NCBI GenBank assembly: GCA_009785715.1
Contig: WQVT01000190.1
Location: 1-5,629 of the forward strand
From: Acidimicrobiaceae bacterium
GTDB taxonomy: Bacteria > Actinomycetota > Acidimicrobiia > Acidimicrobiales > Palsa-688
Length of the DNA stretch: 5,629 nt
Direction: 5' to 3'
Each line of letters begins with the position of its first letter. The stretch's first letter is position 1. The translations under genes and the position numbers were made by a program. The notes under the pieces were generated by a model that was given only the letters and a program-made list of their open reading frames with translations, had not been told where the DNA came from and did no database searches. This document shows positions 1 to 4,805 of this stretch, one piece after another.

Positions 1-111
1 CACCACCATCCGGGTGTTGCGATAGGTGTACATCGCGGCGTCCAGCTCGACCCCATCCCGTGTCAACCAATGGGTGGCCGTTCGCTCGGCGAGCCCAGAC
101 TTTGTCCTCAA
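1..111 (-). CDS. Possible 5' part of an unrecognised gene running off the left edge
   Basis: A minus-strand frame is open from the window edge up to a TAA at 166-168. The stretch near the edge reads TRDGVELDAAMYTYRNTRM, which looks like real protein, and its codons from about position 54 downward mostly end in G or C. The start is not clear. Candidates are TTG at 111 (a purine-rich AAGGAAGGG lies upstream), TTG at 66 and ATG at 33; I give 111 only as an outer limit. I do not recognise the family and see no signal peptide or membrane segment. A second minus frame is also open across 1-120 with similar composition, so the reading frame itself is uncertain. If real, the gene lies downstream of the phosphodiester glycosidase gene, in the same direction. 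Confidence 0.25.
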   Translation of the reverse strand, partial: MRTKSGLAERTATHWLTRDGVELDAAMYTYRNTRMVV

Positions 112-218
112 CCTCGGTGACCCTTCCTTCGTGGCGACGGGGAAGCTTACCGGCAGAGTCGGGATTTACTTTCGGCGCCTCAGGTGGCCAGCGCGGGCGA
201 TTCTCCCTGACGGGTTCC
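112..218. other. Spacer after the lipoprotein pair, no clear terminator
   Basis: This stretch lies downstream of the TAA of the glycosidase gene (219-221). I looked for a stem followed by T residues on the minus strand and found only short GC stems, such as a 3-bp CCC/GGG pair close to the stop codon, so I cannot place a terminator. Transcription may continue into the possible gene at the left edge. Confidence 0.4.
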
Positions 219-1355
219 TTACGTGGCCGCCAGCACGGTGACGAAGTCCCGCGTCCAGCCGGCGGTGAACTGGTCCGCCGGCCGGTTCTGGCCCGGGACG
301 CCCGTCTGCAGAGCCCCACCCGGAGTGGTCGCGAAGGCGAGCTGGATCCACTCCGGGTTGATGTCCAGCTCCATCGCCGTGTTCGCACCGCTCGAGATGA
401 GCGCCTGGGCCATGTCGGAGGGCAACGCCGACATGCTGCCGGCGTAGAGGATGTTGCCGGCGGCGTCCTCACCGAGGGCGCTGCGAGCGATCGAGGACAC
501 GCCGCCGAGGGTCGCACCCCACGCCGCGATGTCGAAGATGTTCGGACTCGGCTGTGAGTTCAGTACGAGCGGTGGCAGGCACTGGCGGACGCTCGCGACC
601 TGTTCCCCGGCCGCGGGAAGCGTCTGACCCCAGACCCCGACGTGGCCGGCGCCGTTGGAATCGATGGCGAAGCTCGCCGCCCCGTTCTGGAGCCCGGCGA
701 GGGTCGTGCCGTCCACCACGACCCCTCCTGCGCCCGTGTCGACCTTGAAGCCGCCGTTGAAGGCGGCGAGGAGCGCCGGGGCCTCGGCGCTGCTCACCTC
801 CGGCTGGGCGTCGGCGGGCAGGGCGGCGAGGTTCGCCGGGGGATCCTGGCTGCCGGCGTGCAGATCGAACCGCACGACCCCGGCGCGGAAGCGGAACACG
901 GTGACCTGGGCCCCGCCGGCGGTGACCACGCTCCGCTCGTCCACGGCGATCGCTCCACCCACGTGGCTGATCGCCGCCCAGCCGGGCTGCTCGGCCTCGA
1001 CCGGGACGGTCGTCGTGGTTGTCGGCGCCACGGTGGTGGTCGTCGGCGGCACCGTGGTCGTCGTGGTCGTGGGCGGGAGCGTCGTCGTGGTCGTGCGCAC
1101 CGTCGTCGGCGGCAGCGTCGTCGTGCTCGGCGAGTCCCGGTGCTTCAGGGCCTTGTGCTTGGCTGGCCCGGTCGCGGTCCGCGCCGCCGTGGTCGAGGTG
1201 GCCTGCAACGGCGCCCGCTGCCGGCGATCCGCGCTGATGCGAGCCCCTCCGCCCGAGCAGGCCGTGGTCATCGCCCCGACGAGGACGACGGCAACGAACG
1301 CCCCGAGGGCAGACCGTTTCGCCCCCGGCACGCTCCCTCCGGCTCTCTCGCTCAT
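219..1355 (-). CDS. Secreted lipoprotein, phosphodiester glycosidase (NAGPA / DUF2233-like)
   Basis: A 378-residue protein. Residues 14-32 form a hydrophobic signal ending TTAC, with Cys33 as the probable lipid-modified residue. Residues 77-118 are a Thr/Pro linker (TTTTLPP-type repeats) and about 122-378 are the catalytic domain. The domain shows AAFNGGF (197-203), RSALG (291-295) and a late MELDINPEW (328-336), which match my recollection of bacterial phosphodiester glycosidase proteins (PF09992). The founding member, mammalian 'uncovering enzyme', removes GlcNAc from phosphodiester-linked mannose-6-phosphate. Bacterial substrates are mostly unknown, so the reaction here is family-level inference. 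It would act outside the membrane. I chose ATG at 1355 because a lipoprotein signal follows directly; the frame stays open to 1652 but that part is antisense-like Arg/Pro-rich sequence inside the upstream gene. The start shares one base with the upstream stop (TGATG), which suggests translational coupling; no strong Shine-Dalgarno is seen. Confidence 0.9.
   Translation of the reverse strand: MSERAGGSVPGAKRSALGAFVAVVLVGAMTTACSGGGARISADRRQRAPLQATSTTAARTATGPAKHKALKHRDSPSTTTLPPTTVRTTTTTLPPTTTTTTVPPTTTTVAPTTTTTVPVEAEQPGWAAISHVGGAIAVDERSVVTAGGAQVTVFRFRAGVVRFDLHAGSQDPPANLAALPADAQPEVSSAEAPALLAAFNGGFKVDTGAGGVVVDGTTLAGLQNGAASFAIDSNGAGHVGVWGQTLPAAGEQVASVRQCLPPLVLNSQPSPNIFDIAAWGATLGGVSSIARSALGEDAAGNILYAGSMSALPSDMAQALISSGANTAMELDINPEWIQLAFATTPGGALQTGVPGQNRPADQFTAGWTRDFVTVLAAT
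1002..1127 (-). repeat. Low-complexity Thr/Pro linker-coding repeat
   Basis: On the plus strand this reads as imperfect GTCGTC/GTGGTC repeats. On the coding strand it gives blocks of Thr separated by LPP, VPP or VAP (residues 77-118 of the glycosidase lipoprotein). Such linkers hold a lipid-anchored catalytic domain away from the membrane and are often glycosylated in actinobacteria. Slippage could change its length between strains. Confidence 0.85.
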
Positions 1356-2449
1356 CAGATCCCGAACACCTTTCGCAGGCTGGGAGCCGAGTTGGCATTC
1401 CCGAGGAGGGGCAGGCCGAGCATCTCCTCCGTCGCCCGGAGCAACGAGTAGTGGTCGACGGCGGCGCCCGAGACCGTCCCCGGGCGGACGCTCGGGGCGA
1501 CGACCACGTTCGCGATCGGCGTCGGCTCGTCCCACACGATGAAGAGCGCCGTGGTCCCCGACTCGTAGGACGAAGTAGCGAGGATCCTGGGTACCCAGGT
1601 GGCGAGCCATTGGTTCCCGACCGCCACCGAGCAGTCGTGCATATCGTCGCAAATATTCGGCGTGATCGAGGTGAAGGTTGGCAACCTGCCGCTGGCGAGA
1701 AAGGCCGAGAAGCCGGAAAAAGAAACGTCGTCGGCCTGACAGGCGACCCGGTCTCCGGGTCCGTCGTAGTAGACCGCGGGGTTGTGCTTGGCGGCGTAGG
1801 AGCCCTGCGAAACGAGGTCACAACTGCCCGGCATCGACTCGACGAAGCTGCGCTCGCTGCCGCCCGCGGCGCGTACCTGGCGGAAGAGGTTGTCGACCGC
1901 GAAGGAGTGGTCGCCGGGGTCGCCGTCGTCACCGACCCCCTGGGTGGAGCCGGAGGTGGCGCCCAGATAGTTGGGCAAAGAGGGCGAGCCGACGGAGGCG
2001 TAGTTCGAGTCCGTACCGCACTCGTGCGCAAGGGACGAGATATACGGTGCCGACGAGCTCCCGATCACCGAGGCCCACGTGTGGTTCTCCATCCAGATCC
2101 ACACCACGTGCCGGTAGTGGGCCGGGGGCCTGCCGGCGCCGGCGCAGGGGTGGCCGGGCGAGACGGCCGGTGCGGCACCCGTCGACGGGTTCGCTGCTGT
2201 GGCGGCGGAGGTGGCGGTGGATGTGGCAGTGGATGTGGCGCCGGTGCTGGGCATGGAATCGGAGGTCGGTGCCGACGTCGTCGGGCTCGACGTCCCCCGA
2301 GCCGTGCTGGCAGTCGACCGCAACTGTTTCGTCGCCAGTGTGCCCCCGCAGCCGGCCAATACAGAAATCGAGACGACAAGAACCGCGGACAGCGATACTT
2401 CTCCCACCCTGCGTCGGAGGTAGCGCCTGGGCCCCACGCTCATCCTCAC
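1355..2449 (-). CDS. Secreted lipoprotein, phosphoesterase family (PF04185-like; acid phosphatase / phospholipase C superfamily)
   Basis: A 364-residue protein. A basic N-terminus (RRYLRRR, 8-14) and hydrophobic core end in the lipobox LAGC, with Cys34 as the predicted lipid anchor. A Thr/Ser/Ala linker (about 45-97) leads to the hydrolase domain (about 108-364). Family marks are HVVWIWMENHTW (114-125, with the metal-binding Glu121-Asn122), SPSLPNYLGATSGS (155-168, holding the likely Ser nucleophile), PNICDDMHDC (264-273), FIVWDE (303-308) and VDHYSLLRATEEMLGLP (331-347). Members include AcpA-type acid phosphatases and bacterial phospholipases C; the small actinobacterial branch has no settled substrate, so phosphatase versus phospholipase is open. 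Six Cys in the mature part could form disulfides, fitting an extracellular enzyme. The start is GTG at 2449, 5 nt after GAGAGG (2455-2460); ATG at 2443 is the alternative. The gene overlaps the next by one base and is separated from the genes upstream by a terminator, so it probably begins its own unit. Confidence 0.9.
   Translation of the reverse strand: MRMSVGPRRYLRRRVGEVSLSAVLVVSISVLAGCGGTLATKQLRSTASTARGTSSPTTSAPTSDSMPSTGATSTATSTATSAATAANPSTGAAPAVSPGHPCAGAGRPPAHYRHVVWIWMENHTWASVIGSSSAPYISSLAHECGTDSNYASVGSPSLPNYLGATSGSTQGVGDDGDPGDHSFAVDNLFRQVRAAGGSERSFVESMPGSCDLVSQGSYAAKHNPAVYYDGPGDRVACQADDVSFSGFSAFLASGRLPTFTSITPNICDDMHDCSVAVGNQWLATWVPRILATSSYESGTTALFIVWDEPTPIANVVVAPSVRPGTVSGAAVDHYSLLRATEEMLGLPLLGNANSAPSLRKVFGI
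2217..2240 (-). repeat. Tandem 12-bp repeat in the linker of the phosphoesterase lipoprotein
   Basis: Two adjacent 12-mers (2217-2228 and 2229-2240, plus-strand GTGGATGTGGCA and GTGGATGTGGCG) differ at one base. They encode the alternating Ala-Thr-Ser part of the linker (ATSTATSTATS, residues 71-81). They are probably products of slippage in a flexible linker with no further role. Confidence 0.75.
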
Positions 2450-2531
2450 ATCGTCCTCTCATCACCACGATTGGTCGGTGGATTCATCCTTTCATTGCGC
2501 CGCCGGCGATGGGTACCACCCTCTGGATTCC
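2450..2531 (-). promoter_or_regulatory. Presumed promoter and leader region of the phosphoesterase-glycosidase unit
   Basis: The position, between a strong terminator and the first gene of the next unit, implies a promoter here, but I could not identify convincing -35 and -10 boxes. Visible elements are the GAGAGG ribosome binding site (2455-2460) and a possible 13-codon leader frame (ATG at 2487, TGA at 2446-2448) whose stop overlaps the GTG start of the phosphoesterase gene. The assignment rests on context. Confidence 0.35.
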
Positions 2532-2535
2532 AACC

Positions 2536-2587
2536 AAAAGCAATAGGGCGCCGGCGCACCCCGTCGAATGCGCCGACGCCCTATTGC
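2536..2587 (-). terminator. Rho-independent terminator of the tatC-DUF4331 operon
   Basis: Arms 2540-2558 and 2569-2587 are inverted repeats of 19 bases that pair throughout, with one G-U wobble (2551/2576) on the minus-strand transcript, around a 10-nt loop (2559-2568). Read on the minus strand, the stem is followed at once by TTTT (2539-2536), then GGTTGG. There is no T-run on the other side, so it works for minus-strand transcription. It lies 60 nt past the stop of the 105-residue gene and separates the export operon from the lipoprotein pair. Confidence 0.87.
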
Positions 2588-2647
2588 CAATGAGATGCTT
2601 GCGGCACCGTCCCCGGGGCGGGCAGACCTCCCGCACCCGGGGACCGG

Positions 2648-2965
2648 CTACCAGGTCTCTTCGGTCACCTGACCCCCGGAGATCCGGATCGACCGGATGT
2701 CGTGGTCCAGCCGCAGGTCGTACGGCCCCGCCGGCAGCCCGTAGAACAGGGCGGCGAAGAGGTCCGAGGAGCCGCCACCGACGGGTCGGCGACGAACCGC
2801 CGTGTGAGCGCCGTTCCAGCCGGCACCACTCGGCTTGATCTCGATCTCCGCTCCGTTCAGGTCCGACGGTGTGTAGATCACTGCGGCGCCGACGTTCTCT
2901 CCCAATTCGAGCACGGAGGGCTGTGCCGCGGTGTTGGGGTCCGGATGGCCGTGATGGGTGTGCAT
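2648..2965 (-). CDS. Small protein of unknown function with His-rich N-terminus
   Basis: A 105-residue protein whose family I cannot name. It begins MHTHHGHPDP, with four His in the first seven residues, a possible metal-binding tail. The rest (about 18-105) alternates short hydrophobic and polar stretches (VGAAVIYTPSDLNGAEIEI, FAALFYGLPAGPYDLRL, IRSIRISGGQVTEETW). This pattern, with GLPAGPYDL as a 'loop then Y' element, suggests a small beta-sandwich like carboxypeptidase-regulatory or transthyretin-type domains; this is inference from the pattern only. There is no signal peptide or membrane segment. The gap to the DUF4331 stop is only 8 nt, so it is very likely the last gene of that operon, ahead of the terminator at 2536-2587. 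An alternative GTG start at 2974 overlaps the DUF4331 TAG (TAGTG) and would add three residues. Neither start has a strong Shine-Dalgarno, which favours coupling to the preceding gene. Confidence 0.75.
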   Translation of the reverse strand: MHTHHGHPDPNTAAQPSVLELGENVGAAVIYTPSDLNGAEIEIKPSGAGWNGAHTAVRRRPVGGGSSDLFAALFYGLPAGPYDLRLDHDIRSIRISGGQVTEETW

Positions 2966-2973
2966 GATCGCCA

Positions 2974-4413
2974 CTACCCGGCGAGCGCAGCTGGGGTATG
3001 GGCGTTGTACCCGCTGTGAGGGGTCCCGAGATAGGGGAAGCTCGTCAGGTAGCGCTCCGTACCCAGAGCGGTGATGTCGCTCGGGCCGCCGATGAGGCCG
3101 AACTGAAGGCCTCCCGCTCCGGGGGCGGCCTTCACGACCCCGTCGGGGGTAAAGCTCGAGTCGACGAGGGGAATGGTGGCCCCGGCGACGGCCCGCAGCT
3201 CGATGGTGGCCACGTCGTCGAACACCCTGCGACCGTTGGGGAACCCGGCCGGGTCGCCTCCAAGCACCCCGAGGCTGCTCGGGTTGGAGGTCGTCGGCGG
3301 GATCGCCATGTTGAGGCGCAGCATGTCCGCCTGCGTCGTCCCCGTGAAGGTCTGGAAGCCGGGGACGATGCCCGCAGGGATCCCGGTCAGGAGGATCGCC
3401 GCCAGGTCGGCCCGGGGCTTCTTGTAGGCAGCCAGGTTGGGGAACACGCCGGGGTACAGGCTCGGCAGCAGCGCCGCCAGCCCGGGGCTGGTCACGAAGG
3501 AAGCGAACTGGGAGTCGTGCCGCGGCTGCTGCGCGTTCCAGTAGTTCTTCTTGGCCAGCGGGATGAGCACCTCGTTGAAGAGGGGATTGCCGAGGCGGGA
3601 GACCTGGACGAAAGGCCCGGTGTGGAACGCGGTCCCGGTGCCCGGCTCGATGCCGCGGATCGTCTGCCGGCTCGCCGAGGTCCACACGCCGATCACGGCA
3701 TTGGGGTCGCCGACACCGGACGGGTTCGCCCCGCTGCGGGTCAGCCGGCGGATCGGGACCTGGACGGCCAGGGTGTGCACGTTGAGCATGTCCGTCGAGT
3801 TCACCCCCGCCATCGCCGAGAGCGAGCTCCCGGCGTGCGCGGCCTCGAACGGCCGGAGGTCACCGAGGTCGAACACGGCACCGAGGTCCACATAGAAGCC
3901 CTCGGCCCGCTGTCCTGCATAGACGTTGAGACCGGTCGCCGCCTGGTTGTGTGACAGCGCGGCGGCGACGAGCGCCGGATAGTTCGGCGTCGAGAGCGGC
4001 CCGATGTTGCAGGGCGGGACGAGCAGGTTGCTCCCGAGCACGTTCGCCTGCCCGTTGCGGATCTCCGTGAGGCTGAAGGTCTGCGGGCGGCTCCAATTCG
4101 GGCTCGGCAGCGTCGTCATCGGCCCGGTGTTGTAGAGGAAGAAGCTCGATGCGGCCGGCGCCAGGCTGGTCGTGAAGCGGAACTGGTAGGTGACATCCGC
4201 AACGCCGTCGCCGTCGTTGTCGACGTGAATGGAATAGAGTACGTCGTCGCCGAACTCGAAGAAGTTCGGGCCACCGTCGGGACCCTGCAGCGGGATGTAG
4301 TTGGCGATCAGGGTCACCGTTCCCGGGTTGTCGGGGCTGACGAACGCATACACGTCCGTGCTGTCCGCGACGGGATCCTTGGCAATCTCTGGTGCTTCTC
4401 GGTGTGAGGACAT
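2974..4413 (-). CDS. DUF4331 domain-containing protein without its own signal peptide
   Basis: A 479-residue protein. The opening SSHREAPEIAKDP, then DSTDVYAFVSPD (17-28), TLIANYIPLQ (34-43), GGPNFFEFGDDVLYSIHVD (47-65) and TYQFRFTT (75-82) are hallmarks of the DUF4331 family, which has no known biochemical function. Length is usual for the family and the domain fills the whole protein. DNDGDGVAD (65-73) fits the DxDxDGxxD calcium loop of EF-hand or dockerin type, so calcium binding is likely. There is a single Cys (135). The N-terminus has no signal peptide or membrane helix although many family members are thought to be exported. It lies 8 nt after a gene for a small Tat-signal protein and downstream of tatC, suggesting export of a folded complex. 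ATG at 4413 is chosen because the family motif starts there; AAGGAAGG (4425-4432), inside the end of the upstream gene, is the ribosome binding site at a rather long 11-nt spacing. Confidence 0.93.
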   Translation of the reverse strand: MSSHREAPEIAKDPVADSTDVYAFVSPDNPGTVTLIANYIPLQGPDGGPNFFEFGDDVLYSIHVDNDGDGVADVTYQFRFTTSLAPAASSFFLYNTGPMTTLPSPNWSRPQTFSLTEIRNGQANVLGSNLLVPPCNIGPLSTPNYPALVAAALSHNQAATGLNVYAGQRAEGFYVDLGAVFDLGDLRPFEAAHAGSSLSAMAGVNSTDMLNVHTLAVQVPIRRLTRSGANPSGVGDPNAVIGVWTSASRQTIRGIEPGTGTAFHTGPFVQVSRLGNPLFNEVLIPLAKKNYWNAQQPRHDSQFASFVTSPGLAALLPSLYPGVFPNLAAYKKPRADLAAILLTGIPAGIVPGFQTFTGTTQADMLRLNMAIPPTTSNPSSLGVLGGDPAGFPNGRRVFDDVATIELRAVAGATIPLVDSSFTPDGVVKAAPGAGGLQFGLIGGPSDITALGTERYLTSFPYLGTPHSGYNAHTPAALAG

Positions 4414-4421
4414 TGGGTCTT

Positions 4422-4730
4422 TTACCTTCCTTGAGATGGAATTGCTCGGGCGAGGCGGGCGACGAGGGCCGGGTCCTTGTAGACGACCTGGCTCTCGCCT
4501 TGGTAAATGCTGATTTCTCCTGCTCGGATGTCGGATATGTGGGCAACCAATGGGCCGCCCGTTTCGGTTGCGCCGGCTTCAGCGTCGCTGAGAGCCCCAT
4601 TGATCTCAGGAGCATCAGCTGGCGCGGTCTCGAGGATCGAGCCCAGGCCGGGCACGGCGGTCGCCACGCTTCCCACCGCCACGGCCAACGACCCTCGGGT
4701 CAAGAATGTCCGTCTACTCAGTCCGGACAC
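4422..4730 (-). CDS. Small exported protein with twin-arginine (Tat) signal peptide
   Basis: A 102-residue protein. SRRTFLT (5-11) matches the Tat consensus S/T-R-R-x-F-L-K except for the last position, followed by a mildly hydrophobic stretch (14-33) and a likely signal peptidase site after APA (36-38). The mature part would be only about 64 residues: an acidic, Ala/Gly-rich stretch (39-60) and a compact C-terminal piece, LVAHISDIRAGEISIYQG (61-78) then YKDPALVARLARAI (84-97). I recall similar short Tat-signal proteins beside DUF4331 genes in other actinobacteria, but there is no known function. Its tatC lies 75 nt upstream and the leaderless DUF4331 gene 8 nt downstream, so a role as Tat carrier or escort for that protein is the main hypothesis. 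The start is GTG at 4730, with an excellent AGAAGGAGG (4735-4743) 4 nt away. It ends with TAA at 4422-4424. Confidence 0.88.
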   Translation of the reverse strand: MSGLSRRTFLTRGSLAVAVGSVATAVPGLGSILETAPADAPEINGALSDAEAGATETGGPLVAHISDIRAGEISIYQGESQVVYKDPALVARLARAIPSQGR

Positions 4731-4734
4731 GTTG

Positions 4735-4743
4735 CCTCCTTCT
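4735..4743 (-). promoter_or_regulatory. Strong ribosome binding site for the Tat-signal protein gene
   Basis: Minus-strand AGAAGGAGG lies 4 nt before GTG at 4730. It is the best Shine-Dalgarno in the window and fixes the GTG start. It suggests that the small protein is translated at a higher rate than tatC upstream, as expected for a substrate compared with its translocase. Confidence 0.85.
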
Positions 4744-4771
4744 GTTGATTTCTACGGGTGTGACTCTCGTA

Positions 4772-4800
4772 TATTCGGAGCCATCCATTATTCGGATGGC
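4772..4800 (-). other. Inverted repeat and 8-bp direct repeat between tatC and the Tat-signal gene
   Basis: GCCATCC (4780-4786) and GGATGGC (4794-4800) form a perfect 7-bp stem with a 7-nt loop. TATTCGGA occurs twice on the plus strand (4772-4779 and 4789-4796), exactly 17 bp apart, so one copy overlaps the loop and right arm. The stretch is markedly more AT-rich than its surroundings. No T-run follows the stem on the minus strand, so it is not a classical terminator. An operator, an mRNA processing or stability hairpin, or an internal promoter region are possible. Confidence 0.5.
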
Positions 4801-4805
4801 GACTC

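Noticed and set aside
1009..1135. CRISPR-like or regulatory repeat array
   Set aside because: The repeats are short, irregular multiples of three and translate into a Thr/Pro linker, so coding sequence explains them.
642..1542. Two long plus-strand open frames (269 and 295 codons) across the glycosidase gene
   Set aside because: They are antisense to a clear lipoprotein gene, consist of Arg/Gly- or Val-rich low-complexity sequence created by the Thr-codon repeats, and show no domain motif.
1356..1652. N-terminal extension of the phosphodiester glycosidase to 1652
   Set aside because: It would put about 99 Arg/Pro-rich residues in front of a lipoprotein signal and overlap the end of the phosphoesterase gene; ATG at 1355 with the TGATG overlap is far better.
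469..2031. A 520-codon minus-strand frame spanning parts of both lipoprotein genes
   Set aside because: It is Arg/Pro/Ser-rich in the way out-of-phase high-GC frames are, and both real genes in the other frames have signal peptides and family motifs.
1451..2838. Two overlapping plus-strand frames of about 380 codons opposite the phosphoesterase gene and spacer
   Set aside because: Composition is dominated by Arg/Gly/Ala, they cross the terminator, and the minus strand holds recognisable genes.
2966..3685. Longer version of the 105-residue gene starting at 3685
   Set aside because: The added 240 residues are an out-of-phase reading of the DUF4331 gene.
2998..3954. A 318-codon plus-strand frame opposite DUF4331
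   Set aside because: It is an antisense shadow of a well-supported gene, with Arg/Gly/Glu/Val-rich composition and no motif.
4780..4800. Hairpin after tatC as a rho-independent terminator
   Set aside because: The stem is only 7 bp and no T-run follows on the minus strand; transcription probably continues into the Tat-signal gene.
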